DNA of 64,000 nt from Cloacibacillus evryensis DSM 19522 (lineage in GTDB: Bacteria > Synergistota > Synergistia > Synergistales > Synergistaceae). This document shows positions 9,130 through 17,888 of the stretch, one piece after another; position 1 is the first letter of the stretch; the number at the start of each line of letters is the position of its first letter. A program made the position numbers and the translations under genes. The stretch is taken from contig NZ_KK073872.1 of assembly GCF_000585335.1 (NCBI RefSeq), positions 2,905,283 through 2,969,282 of the forward strand, read 5' to 3'. The notes beneath the pieces are model-generated. The model searched no databases. It had not been told where the DNA came from and saw only the letters and a program-made list of their open reading frames with translations.

Positions 9130-9160
9130 TTGACTTAGAGTCCTCTCTAATCGTTATAAT
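9130..9160 (+). promoter_or_regulatory. MerR-type promoter of the RND efflux operon
   Basis: TTGACT (9130-9135) and TATAAT (9155-9160) are 19 bases apart, the stretched spacer that MerR-family activators correct. Inside it lies a perfect dyad TTAGAG-TCCT-CTCTAA (9135-9150). The same layout recurs at 53794. No MerR gene is present in the window. Confidence 0.75.
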
Positions 9161-9287
9161 CGTGGCAGTTGCCTCCGCAAGATAATATTTTTACACGCGG
9201 AGACACAAAAACTCCACATTTGGGATGTATAATGTGATACCGTAGCAGTTATCTATTTATATTGACCGTTAAGGATGATACGACTTT

Positions 9288-12200
9288 ATGAAAATCACCG
9301 AAATTTCCCTGCGCCGCCCGGTAACAGTCCTTATACTCACGATCGCCACGGTGATATTCGGCACCTATTCCTACCTTAACATGGGAGTGGAACGGATGCC
9401 GAACGTCGAATTCCCCATCGTCGTCGTGCGTACGACGATGGACGGCGCCAGCCCCGCGATCATCGACAACGACGTCACGGACGTACTCGAAGCGCGCATC
9501 AACACTATCGAAGGCATCAAGAATATGAGCTCAAGCAGCTATGAGGGGCGTTCGGTGATCGTCGTCGAGTTTGAACTCGACCGCAACATCGACTTCGCGG
9601 CGGCCGACGTGCGCGGCAAGGTCAGCATGGCGACGGGGCAGCTCCCCGACGACTGCGACGACCCGCAGGTCGACAAGTACGACCCTTCGGACCGCCCGAT
9701 AATGAACATCGCCGTCAAAAACGACGGACGCACCGACATGAAGACGCTCTCCCGCTATGTGGACAAGATAGTGACCGAGCGTCTTCAAACCGTAAAGGGG
9801 GTCGGCGGCATCCAGCTCGCGGGCTTCCGCGACAGGGAGATGCGCGTCTGGCTGCGTCCGGAGGCGCTTGAAAGCTACCGTCTAACGACGAAGGATATCA
9901 AAAACGCGATCTACAACAAGCATGTCGAGCTTCCCGCGGGGCGCGTCGAGACCGGCTCCAAAGAGTACGGCATCCGCATCGAGGGAGAATACGCCTCCGC
10001 CGCCGAGCTTGAATATCTGCCGGTGGCGGTGAGAAACGGCGCCGTCATCCGCCTGCGCGACGTCGCGCGCGTCGAGGACGGTTTTGAAGACCAGCGCAGC
10101 AGCTCCCTCTACGAGGGCAAACCCACGATCATGGTGATGGTGCGCAAGCAGAAGGGAGCCAACGAGGTGCTCCTCTCACGCCTGGTCAAGACGCGCATCG
10201 AGGAGCTCAACAAGACGGCCCCCGCCGGTACCAGCCTCGTCGTCGTCTCCGACAACGCCAAGTTTATCCTCAGCTCGATGAACGGCGTCTTCTGGGACAT
10301 CATCGCCTCTATCTGCCTCACCTCGATCATCATGTTCGTCTTCCTGCGGACGCTGCGCGCCACCTTCATCGCCGTCATTACGATACCGGTCTGCCTTCTC
10401 GGCAGCATGTCCGTCCTCTACTGGATGGGGATCACGATCAACAATATGTCGATGATGGGGCTTTCGCTCGCCGTCGGCATGGTCGTCGACGCGACGACCG
10501 TCGTTATGGAAAACATCACGCGCCACAAAGAATCGGGCAAAAGCGCCTTCCGCGCCGCCGAGGACGGAACCAATGAGGTCGCCTTCGCGGTGCTCGCGGG
10601 GGCGGCGACGACGCTCGCCGTATTCGTCCCCGTCGCCTTCATGGGCGGCATGATGGGACGTTTCTTCAACTCCTTCGGCGTCACGGTGGCGATGACGATC
10701 TCGATATCGCTCATCATCTCCATCACGCTGACGCCCTTTCTCTGCTCGCGCCTCATGGGGCGCAATCAGAAGATGACTCCCATGCAGCGCAAGATGGAAG
10801 CGCCATTCCTCTGGCTCGAGGATGAATACCGCGCCTCGCTCGCCTTCGCCGTCGGCCACCGCAAGGTGATATTGCTGTCGGCGCTCGTGCTCTTCGCGCT
10901 CGGCATCTTCTTCGCGGCCTCGCTCGGCACCGAGTTTTTCCCCAGCGAGGACCAGGGCCGCCTGCGCGTGCAGGTGGAGCTGCCCGCCGACACCGCGCTT
11001 GAGGTCACCGACAGCGTGACCAAGGCGATGGTCGACATGATCCAGCAGGACAAGGCCGTCGCCTATACCTACGGGGTAGTCGGCAGCGGCTCTGGGCAGG
11101 AGGTCTACAAATCTACGATCAACATCGAACTTATCGACAGGAAGCTCCGGCCCAAGGCGTCGGCGATAATGAGGCGTCTCCGCGAAAAGCTCGCCCGTTT
11201 CCGTGACGCGGACATAAAGATGGGCACCTGGGGCGGCTCGGACATCACCCTCGTCATTCAGGGACCGACCAGCGAATCGCTCGCCGACATCGGCGACCTG
11301 ATCAAGAAGGATCTCGCGGAGCACGCGCGCGGCCTCGTCGACATCACGACGGACCTCCAGATGAACAAGCCGCGCATCAATCTCGCGCTGAACCGCGCGC
11401 TGGCCGACGACCTCAACGTCAGTATCCGCGACCTGTCGGACGAGATGCTCACCTGGTTCGCCGGAGACAAGGGCGGCTCGTTCAACGAGGGCGGCTACCG
11501 CTACGACATCACCATCAGGTCGGAGAGGGAGGGGCGCGACGATCCGGGGAAAGTCCTGAAGACGCTCATCACCACGAAAACCGGCGAGACGATCCCCGCC
11601 GAGGGACTGGTAAAAAGCTCGATCGGCATGGCGCCGAACGTCATCAAAAGATATAACCGCCAGCGCTCTCTGCAGATAGGCGCCAACGTCGAGGGCATCT
11701 CCCCCGGCGAGGGCATCCTCATAATGGAAGAGGTCTTCAGGAAATACGCGCCGCAGGACGGTACCTACAGCATGGTGCCGACCGGCGATTCCGAGAATAT
11801 GAAGGAGAGCTTCGGCTACATGGCGGTGGCGCTCGTCTTCGCGATCATCCTCGTCTACATGGTGATGGCGATCCAGTTTGAATCGTTCATTCACCCCTTC
11901 ACCGTCATGTTTTCGCTGCCGCTGATGACGGCGGGCTCCTTCGGCCTGCTGGCGCTGGCGGGGCTGCGCCTCTCCGTCATGAGCTTCATGGGAATAATCC
12001 TCTTGGTCGGCGTCGTCGTCAACAACGCGATACTGCTCGTCGACTTCATCAACCAGCTGCGCGCCGCCGGCGACGACAAGCTGACGGCTGTACTCAAAGC
12101 CGGACCGCTGCGGCTGCGCGCGATCCTGATGACGACCGTCTCCACGATGATCGGCTCGCTGCCGGTGGCGCTCGCCCTCTCCGAGGGCGGCGAAGTCCGC

Positions 12201-12368
12201 CAGCCGATGTCCGTCGCCGTCATTGGCGGGCTCTTCACCTCGACGCTGCTGACACTGCTCGTCATTCCGGTCGTCTATCTTATGCTCGACGACCTTATGG
12301 ATAAAGCGCGCGCGAAGATACGGCGCTACAACGCATACAGAAGACTCAGGCAGGGAGGACGCGCATGA
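9288..12368 (+). CDS. RND family efflux pump, inner-membrane permease
   Basis: A 1026-residue proton-driven tripartite pump subunit of the AcrB/MexB/HAE1 type. It starts MKITEISLRRPVTVLILTIA, has the two large periplasmic loops and twelve helices, and the family segment GLSLAVGMVVDATTVVMENI carries the transmembrane acidic residues; GIILLVGVVVNNAILLVD is the matching motif of the second half. The canonical double-Asp site here reads VVDATTVV, that is one Asp rather than two, as in many HAE1-like members. It overlaps the TolC-like gene by 4 bases and is driven by the MerR-type promoter at 9130. Substrates unknown. Confidence 0.94.
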   Translation: MKITEISLRRPVTVLILTIATVIFGTYSYLNMGVERMPNVEFPIVVVRTTMDGASPAIIDNDVTDVLEARINTIEGIKNMSSSSYEGRSVIVVEFELDRNIDFAAADVRGKVSMATGQLPDDCDDPQVDKYDPSDRPIMNIAVKNDGRTDMKTLSRYVDKIVTERLQTVKGVGGIQLAGFRDREMRVWLRPEALESYRLTTKDIKNAIYNKHVELPAGRVETGSKEYGIRIEGEYASAAELEYLPVAVRNGAVIRLRDVARVEDGFEDQRSSSLYEGKPTIMVMVRKQKGANEVLLSRLVKTRIEELNKTAPAGTSLVVVSDNAKFILSSMNGVFWDIIASICLTSIIMFVFLRTLRATFIAVITIPVCLLGSMSVLYWMGITINNMSMMGLSLAVGMVVDATTVVMENITRHKESGKSAFRAAEDGTNEVAFAVLAGAATTLAVFVPVAFMGGMMGRFFNSFGVTVAMTISISLIISITLTPFLCSRLMGRNQKMTPMQRKMEAPFLWLEDEYRASLAFAVGHRKVILLSALVLFALGIFFAASLGTEFFPSEDQGRLRVQVELPADTALEVTDSVTKAMVDMIQQDKAVAYTYGVVGSGSGQEVYKSTINIELIDRKLRPKASAIMRRLREKLARFRDADIKMGTWGGSDITLVIQGPTSESLADIGDLIKKDLAEHARGLVDITTDLQMNKPRINLALNRALADDLNVSIRDLSDEMLTWFAGDKGGSFNEGGYRYDITIRSEREGRDDPGKVLKTLITTKTGETIPAEGLVKSSIGMAPNVIKRYNRQRSLQIGANVEGISPGEGILIMEEVFRKYAPQDGTYSMVPTGDSENMKESFGYMAVALVFAIILVYMVMAIQFESFIHPFTVMFSLPLMTAGSFGLLALAGLRLSVMSFMGIILLVGVVVNNAILLVDFINQLRAAGDDKLTAVLKAGPLRLRAILMTTVSTMIGSLPVALALSEGGEVRQPMSVAVIGGLFTSTLLTLLVIPVVYLMLDDLMDKARAKIRRYNAYRRLRQGGRA

Positions 12369-13660
12369 TGATAAGACCAGCCGCAAAATTACTAGCCGCC
12401 GCGCTCTGCGCGCTGGCCGCTGCCGCGGCCGGCGCCGCGGAACCGGTCGATATAAACGAGGCCGTAAAGCTGACGCTGAAGGACAACTCCGCCTTGCGTT
12501 CGCTGCGTCAGGAGCTCATAAAGGCCCAAGCCTTCAAACTGCGGGCGGACGGCACGCTGCTGCCCTCGGTTTCCGCCGGCGGCGTTATGGACGCCCAGCG
12601 CGAACCGCAGACCACCGACGGTTCCGACCGCGGAGGCAGCCGCTCGGCAAACGCGACGCTCGAACAGGTCATCTATTCGGGCGGTAAAAACAGCGCGCAG
12701 CGCGCCCAAGCGCCGCAGGTGCGGACCATCGCAGAGATGGCAGTCGCGGACGGAGAAAACAGCGCCGTGGGAGAGCTTTACGCGCGCTTCTACAACGTGC
12801 TGCTCAAGAAAAAACAGATAGAGGCGGAGCTTGACGCCGTCGCGACCTCGGAGCTGCACCTGAAGCAGGTGACGCAGATGGCGGAGCTGGGCCTTGCGAA
12901 CAAGCTCGAGGTGATACGCGCCGGACAGCAGCTCGCCACCAACACTGCGAACCTCGCGACGGCGCGCGGCCTCCACGAGACCGCGGTGATATCGCTGATG
13001 AACTACATGGCGATCGAGCCGAGCGATCGCCGGGAGGTGCTCGGGGAGCTCTATGAGCCTACGGTCTCCGGCGACAGGGGGCAGTCTCTCGCACTCGCGG
13101 AAAAATTCCGCGCCGACCGGCGTCAACTGGCGGAACAGCTACGCTACCAGGAAAACCAGATCAAGATCGAACGCAGCGGCATGCTGCCTAAGGTGACGGC
13201 CGGACTTTCGAGCGGCTGGTCCAACCCATACCGCCAGCAGGACAAGAGCGGCGATTCATGGCGCGCGGAGCTATCCCTTTCCGTACCCATCTTCGACCGC
13301 GGCGTGACACGCAGCTCCGTAATGAGCGCGAGCGCGGTGCGCGAACAGGACAGGATCGCGCTCGAACAGAAAGAGCTTGACATAAAGTCGGAGGTGGAGA
13401 CCGCCTGGTCCGATATAGATACCAGCCGCCGCAGCCTGCGCGCCTCCGAAAAGGCGCTCGAGCTCGCGAAAGAGACTTTGCGCCTCGCCGAAGTTGGTTA
13501 CCGCGAAGGGGTCACGCCCCAGCTGGACCTGCTTGACGCGCAATCCTCACTGACGCTGGCGCAGCTTGAATACAACCGGGCACAGTATAACCACCTGATA
13601 GCGGTCGTCGCTCTCAAAGTGACCGAGGGTACGATCATACAATGGACAGGAGCAAGATAA
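12365..13660 (+). CDS. TolC family outer-membrane factor
   Basis: A 431-residue outer-membrane channel partner of the pump. A signal peptide (MMIRPAAKLLAAALCALAA, cleavage near AGAAE) is followed by two TolC-type repeats rich in long helices, with the RYQENQIKIERSGMLPKVTAG segment opening the second half and GVTPQLDLLDAQSSLTLAQ near the end. The start overlaps the pump stop (ATGA), and the membrane fusion gene follows after one base. The order pump, outer-membrane factor, fusion protein is less common than fusion protein first. Confidence 0.9.
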   Translation: MMIRPAAKLLAAALCALAAAAAGAAEPVDINEAVKLTLKDNSALRSLRQELIKAQAFKLRADGTLLPSVSAGGVMDAQREPQTTDGSDRGGSRSANATLEQVIYSGGKNSAQRAQAPQVRTIAEMAVADGENSAVGELYARFYNVLLKKKQIEAELDAVATSELHLKQVTQMAELGLANKLEVIRAGQQLATNTANLATARGLHETAVISLMNYMAIEPSDRREVLGELYEPTVSGDRGQSLALAEKFRADRRQLAEQLRYQENQIKIERSGMLPKVTAGLSSGWSNPYRQQDKSGDSWRAELSLSVPIFDRGVTRSSVMSASAVREQDRIALEQKELDIKSEVETAWSDIDTSRRSLRASEKALELAKETLRLAEVGYREGVTPQLDLLDAQSSLTLAQLEYNRAQYNHLIAVVALKVTEGTIIQWTGAR

Positions 13661-13661
13661 A

Positions 13662-14831
13662 ATGAGCAGGGTAAAACTTCCGCAGAGAAGCACGGTAATC
13701 GTATTGGCGGCAGCCGTAGCCGTCGTCGTCGGGATCGGAATCTACAGCCGGCGTGAAGCTCTATTCGCCTCAAAAAAGATAGATACGGGACCGACGAGCG
13801 TCATCGTGAAAACCGAGACCATGCGCCCCGACAAGACGATCGCCGACAAGATCATCCAGAACATGTCGATAGACGCTGAAAAACGCGTCGAGCTGCTGCC
13901 GCGTGTCACCGGACGGCTGCTCTCGCTCTCCGTAAAGCAGGGAGACTTCGTGCGGAAGGGCGAACAGGTCGCGACGCTCGAACACGACCAGCAGAACGCG
14001 CTGATACTCTCCACCGAGGCTCAGGCCGCCTCCGCGCGCGCCGATACCGAAAAGGCGAGAGCGCAGATGCTGAACGCGAAGACAAACCTTGAACGTTACC
14101 GCCGCCTGGAAAAAGAGGGCTTCAGCACCAAGCAGCAGCTTGAGACGATGGAGACGGAATACACGAGCGCCGCCGCCTCTCTCCGCGCCGCGCAGGCAAA
14201 GGAGCGGCAGTACGAGGCCGAAGCGTCGCGGGTCCGCTCGGCCAAGGACGACTATATCATCCGCGCGCCGATGGACGGCGTCGTGCTCAACGACTACAGC
14301 CTCACGCCGGGGGCGATGATCTCCCCAAGCTCGCCGATACTCGATATAGCCGATCTGCGCAAGCTGAAAGCGACGCTCAAAGTCCCCGAATCGAAAATAT
14401 TTATCGTCACGCAGGGAATGCCGGTGCGGCTGCAGTTCGACGCGCTGCCGGGCGAGACCTTTGAGGGCGGCGTGACGCGCATCGACCAGTATGTGGACCC
14501 CGCGACGCGCACCAGCAACGTCGAGATCGCGCTTGACAACGAAAAACAGGCAGGCGGCAGACTGCGCCCCGGAATGTTCGGACAGGCCTCGATCGTCGAG
14601 AAAGAATACCGCAACGTGATAACGGTGCCGGAGGGCGCGCTGCACAGCAGCGAAAAGGGCTACTATGTTTTCGTCGTCAGGGACGGCAGGGCGGAGATGC
14701 GCGAGGTCGAGACTGGCGTCAGGGAAAATTCCCGCGTGCAGGTCACAAAAGGGCTGATCTCCGGCGACGAGGTGATAACCTTCGGCGGCAACAACCTCAA
14801 CAGCGGCGAAGAGGTCACGGCACAGAACTGA
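13662..14831 (+). CDS. RND periplasmic adaptor (membrane fusion protein)
   Basis: The 389-residue adaptor joins pump and outer-membrane factor. One N-terminal helix (about residues 11-27) anchors it. It then shows the lipoyl half-motifs (LLPRVTGRLLSLSVKQGDFV and DDYIIRAPMDGVVLNDYSL) around a coiled-coil hairpin (about residues 110-190), followed by beta-barrel and membrane-proximal domains with GMFGQASIV and ITVPEGALH. Last gene of the operon. It is followed by 390 bases without a well supported gene that hold a B12 riboswitch. Confidence 0.92.
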   Translation: MSRVKLPQRSTVIVLAAAVAVVVGIGIYSRREALFASKKIDTGPTSVIVKTETMRPDKTIADKIIQNMSIDAEKRVELLPRVTGRLLSLSVKQGDFVRKGEQVATLEHDQQNALILSTEAQAASARADTEKARAQMLNAKTNLERYRRLEKEGFSTKQQLETMETEYTSAAASLRAAQAKERQYEAEASRVRSAKDDYIIRAPMDGVVLNDYSLTPGAMISPSSPILDIADLRKLKATLKVPESKIFIVTQGMPVRLQFDALPGETFEGGVTRIDQYVDPATRTSNVEIALDNEKQAGGRLRPGMFGQASIVEKEYRNVITVPEGALHSSEKGYYVFVVRDGRAEMREVETGVRENSRVQVTKGLISGDEVITFGGNNLNSGEEVTAQN

Positions 14832-14852
14832 TCCGCCTCCCGGCAGCTCCGC

Positions 14853-14963
14853 ATGATGCTCCTACGCGACGCGGTGCGCTCCTTTTTGATGAAATTTGAG
14901 AGAATGGGGCTGCTCCGCGCGCGCAAATACGTCAACCGCACAAAGTACCGACTGCCCGAATAG
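14853..14963 (+). other. Possible 36-codon ORF or gene remnant
   Basis: ATG at 14853 opens 36 codons with an Arg/Lys-rich product (MMLLRDAVRSFLMKFERMGL, then RARKYVNRTKYRLPE). The composition looks protein-like (amphipathic, basic), perhaps the C-terminal end of a winged-helix protein, but there is no clear ribosome site and I do not recognise it. It lies between the adaptor gene and the riboswitch. Confidence 0.25.
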
Positions 14964-15025
14964 ACAACCGCCGCGCGTGTGTGCCGCATTGGCGGATATG
15001 TGTTATTATTATCAACAGTTTTTAA

Positions 15026-15140
15026 TATCAAGCCTCCGGCGCGGGGGAATGCGGTGCGATCCCGCAGCGGCCCCGCCACTGTGACCGGCAACGGAAGTCA
15101 GGATACCTGCGCGGGGGGAAGCGGATGTTATGCGCGGGCG
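15026..15140 (+). promoter_or_regulatory. Cobalamin riboswitch
   Basis: The adenosylcobalamin aptamer core is clear: GGGAATGCGGTGCGA, CCGCAGCGGCCCC, the B12 box GCCACTGTGAC (from 15075) and the closing AGTCAGGATACCTGC. An intrinsic terminator follows at 15168-15192 and the BtuF-like gene at 15220, so high cobalamin should stop transcription of the uptake operon (established for this RNA class). Confidence 0.93.
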
Positions 15141-15167
15141 TTTTTCATCCTGATAACTGAAAAGTTT

Positions 15168-15192
15168 AAGGGAGCCTCGGGCTCCCTTTTAT
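15168..15192 (+). terminator. Riboswitch-controlled terminator
   Basis: AAGGGAGCC (15168-15176) pairs with GGGCTCCCTT (15179-15188), followed by TTATTTTTT. It sits between the aptamer and the first gene, as expected for transcriptional control. Confidence 0.85.
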
Positions 15193-15219
15193 TTTTTCCC
15201 AAAAAGGGGTTTTGTTCTC

Positions 15220-16128
15220 TTGAAGGCAGCAGCTTTTTTTCGTCTCTCTCTGATTATTTCTCTCATCCTGACGATCGCCCCCGGCGCGGAGGCGTTTCCC
15301 AAAAGGATAGTCTCGCTGACACCGGTCGGCACCGAGATACTCTTCGCGCTCGGACAGGGGGACAACGTCATCGGCGTGACAAACTTCTGCGACTACCCGC
15401 CGGAGGCGCTCAAGAAACCCAAGATCGGCGGCTACGCCGAGGTAAACTTTGAAACGCTGCTCTCAAAAAAAGCCGACCTTCTCGTGCTTCAGGATATGCA
15501 CCTGCAGTTCCGCGACGATTTGAAAAAACTGAAGATACCATACGTGGTCGTGCGGCAGGAGAGCATCGCCGACATCTACGGCTCGATCGCCGAGCTCGGA
15601 AGGATCTGCGGCGCGCAGAAAAAAGCCTCCGAGCTGACGGCGAAGATGAAAACAGAAATAGAGGCGATCGTCTCAAGGGTAAAGGGACTGCAGGCCCCCT
15701 CCGTGCTGCTCTGCGTCTCGCGCGAGCTTTCGGAGAAGCGGATCTCCGTTTTCTACGCGGCTGGAACAAAGACATTTTACAACGAGCTTATTACGCTTGC
15801 GGGAGGGAAAAACGTCCTGTCCGGCGAAAAAAGCGGTTCACCCTATCCTAAAATATCACAGGAGGGACTTGCCGCCATCAACCCAGAGGTACTCATCGAC
15901 CTCGTCGGCGAGCGGACCTTCTACCACTCAATGGAACACATCGACCTCGACAAGGTCTTTGACGAAAAAAATCTGCGGGGACAATGGCTCGCGGGCGCCA
16001 AGGTCAAAGCCGTGCGCGGCGGTCGCGTGACGGTCCTTGACGGCACCGTCTACCTGCGCCCCGGGCCGCGCCTGCCGGTTATCCTCAAGGCTTTTGCGAA
16101 GGCCGTCCACCCGGAGGTGAAATGGTGA
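15220..16128 (+). CDS. btuF: Cobalamin ABC transporter, periplasmic binding protein (BtuF-like)
   Basis: A 302-residue periplasmic protein of the FecB/BtuF fold. The signal peptide MKAAAFFRLSLIISLILTIA ends near EAFPKRIVSL; RIVSLTPVGTEILFALG and VIGVTNFCDYPPEALKKPKIGG are the BtuF/HmuT hallmark segments. The start is TTG, with AAGGGG upstream. Being the first gene after a B12 riboswitch makes cobalamin (or another corrinoid) the likely ligand. The stop overlaps the ATPase gene. Confidence 0.9.
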   Translation: MKAAAFFRLSLIISLILTIAPGAEAFPKRIVSLTPVGTEILFALGQGDNVIGVTNFCDYPPEALKKPKIGGYAEVNFETLLSKKADLLVLQDMHLQFRDDLKKLKIPYVVVRQESIADIYGSIAELGRICGAQKKASELTAKMKTEIEAIVSRVKGLQAPSVLLCVSRELSEKRISVFYAAGTKTFYNELITLAGGKNVLSGEKSGSPYPKISQEGLAAINPEVLIDLVGERTFYHSMEHIDLDKVFDEKNLRGQWLAGAKVKAVRGGRVTVLDGTVYLRPGPRLPVILKAFAKAVHPEVKW

Positions 16129-16910
16129 CCCCGCTCCTGGAGGCACGCGGCCTTTCATACACCGTCGGCGGGCGCGCCGTGCTCTCCGACATCTCTTTCT
16201 CCGTCGGCCGCGGCTGTTTTCTCGCCGTCATCGGCCCCAACGGCGCGGGAAAGAGCACGATGCTCAAATGTCTCGGCGGCCTGAACCGCGGCGCGTCGGG
16301 CGAGGCGGCGATCGAGGGGCGCGCCATAAGCCGGATGACGGAGCGCGAGAGGGCGCGCCGCATCGCCTGGCTCCATCAGAGCGGCGGCGACTCCCTGCCC
16401 TTCACCGTCCGCCAGTTCGCAATGATGTCGCGTTATCCGTGGCGGCCAGTGCTCAGCGGCGAATCGGCGGAAGACCGCCGGATCGTGGACGATGCGCTGG
16501 CCCGCGCGGGAGTCAGGGAGCTGGCAGAACGCAGCCTCTCCACGCTCTCGGGCGGCGAGCGTCAGCGCGCGCTGCTTGCCGCGGCGCTCGCGCAGGGTAC
16601 CGACATACTCTTCCTCGACGAACCGACGAGCTTTCTCGACTATCGTCAGCAGGTGGAGATGATGGCGCTCGTCGAGAGCATCAACAGGGACGGCATGACG
16701 GTGCTGATGGTGACGCATGACATAAACCTCGCGCTGCATGGAAGCGGCGAGGTGCTCGCGATAAAGGATGGACGCGCCTGCTGGCACGGCGCAACGGACG
16801 AACTGCTGGGCGGCTCTGTGCTCGCGGATATTTTTGACACCGGCTTTGAGTTTTTATGCCGCGAGGGACAGCGGCGTCCCTACGCGGTACCCAGGGGGTT
16901 CGTCTTCTGA
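16122..16910 (+). CDS. btuD: Cobalamin ABC transporter ATPase (BtuD-like)
   Basis: A 262-residue FecE/BtuD-type ATPase: Walker A GPNGAGKST, Q-loop WLHQSG, signature LSGGERQRALLAAALAQ, Walker B DILFLDEPTSFLD and the switch His in VTHDINLA. It has overlapping coding with the genes on both sides, so stoichiometric co-translation with the binding protein and permease is likely. Confidence 0.92.
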   Translation: MVTPLLEARGLSYTVGGRAVLSDISFSVGRGCFLAVIGPNGAGKSTMLKCLGGLNRGASGEAAIEGRAISRMTERERARRIAWLHQSGGDSLPFTVRQFAMMSRYPWRPVLSGESAEDRRIVDDALARAGVRELAERSLSTLSGGERQRALLAAALAQGTDILFLDEPTSFLDYRQQVEMMALVESINRDGMTVLMVTHDINLALHGSGEVLAIKDGRACWHGATDELLGGSVLADIFDTGFEFLCREGQRRPYAVPRGFVF

Positions 16911-17887
16911 TGAATAAAAAAACATTCCTGCTGCTGATATTATCCGCCGCCGTCCTCTGCGGCGCGCCCTTCGTCGGCGCGCACTCGCTCTCGTTCTCCG
17001 ACATCTTCGGCGGCGCGGACAACCCCTCGGCGCAGATATTGTGGGAGCTTCGCATCCCGCGCGTGCTGCTCGGCTGGCTGATCGGCGCGACGCTCGCCGT
17101 CTGCGGCCTCATCTTCCAGGCGCTCTTCCGCAACCCGCTCGCCTCACCAGACATGCTCGGCGTTTCGATGGGGGCGGCCTTCGGCGCGGTGCTCTACATA
17201 AGGCTCGGCCTCGCCCTCTCCATCTTCGGGCTGATACAGGGGATCTCTGTCGCCGCCTTTCTGGGGGCGTTCCTCGCGATATTGGCGCTTTACATCGCGG
17301 GCAGCCTGCGGCGCGGCGGCATGTCGCTCGCCTCTCTGCTGCTGGCGGGCGTCGCCTTGAACTTCCTCTTCGGGAGCCTCAATATGATAATTCAATACAG
17401 CGGCGGCTACACCGACACCTTCCGCATGATGCGCTGGACGATGGGCGGCCTCCAGACCGTCGGCTTCGCAGCCTCATGGGCCTCGCTGCCGGGGCTCGCC
17501 ATGATCCTGCTCATCGGCTGGCTCACGGGACCGCAGCTCGACCTCTTCGTCTGCGGCGAGGAGATGGCCGCAAGCCGCGGCGTCTCTGTCAACGGACTGC
17601 GCAAGCTGCTCTTCCTCTCCGTATCGCTCGTCGTCGGCATCAGCGTCGCCCTAAGCGGCCCCATCGGCTTCGTCGGCCTCATGTGCCCGCACATCTGCCG
17701 CCGGATCGCCGGCAGCGGCCACCGTGAGCTGTCGGTCACCTGCGCCCTCTTCGGGGGCGCCTTCCTCGTGATCTGCGACACCGCCGCCCGGCTCCTCTGG
17801 TCTCCGGCGGAGATACCGGTGGGGATAATCACCTCCTGCCTCGGTTCGATATTCTTTCTCTGGCTGCTCATAAAAGGAGGACGTTAG
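16910..17887 (+). CDS. btuC: Cobalamin ABC transporter permease (BtuC-like)
   Basis: A 325-residue FecCD/BtuC permease with about ten helices. LWELRIPRVLLGWLIGATLA, NPLASPDMLGVSMGAAFGA and SGPIGFVGLMCPHICRR are the family signatures, the last being the ATPase-coupling loop. I start it at ATG 16910, which overlaps the ATPase stop by one base; a longer frame from 16856 would run through the ATPase gene. It ends one base before the CbiR-like gene. Confidence 0.92.
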   Translation: MNKKTFLLLILSAAVLCGAPFVGAHSLSFSDIFGGADNPSAQILWELRIPRVLLGWLIGATLAVCGLIFQALFRNPLASPDMLGVSMGAAFGAVLYIRLGLALSIFGLIQGISVAAFLGAFLAILALYIAGSLRRGGMSLASLLLAGVALNFLFGSLNMIIQYSGGYTDTFRMMRWTMGGLQTVGFAASWASLPGLAMILLIGWLTGPQLDLFVCGEEMAASRGVSVNGLRKLLFLSVSLVVGISVALSGPIGFVGLMCPHICRRIAGSGHRELSVTCALFGGAFLVICDTAARLLWSPAEIPVGIITSCLGSIFFLWLLIKGGR

Positions 17888-17888
17888 G

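Noticed and set aside
10176-12386. A 736-codon open frame on the minus strand inside the RND pump gene
   Set aside because: It is rich in His, Arg, Asp and Glu, as expected of the antisense of GC-rich coding DNA, has no ribosome site and lies exactly over a clear RND gene.
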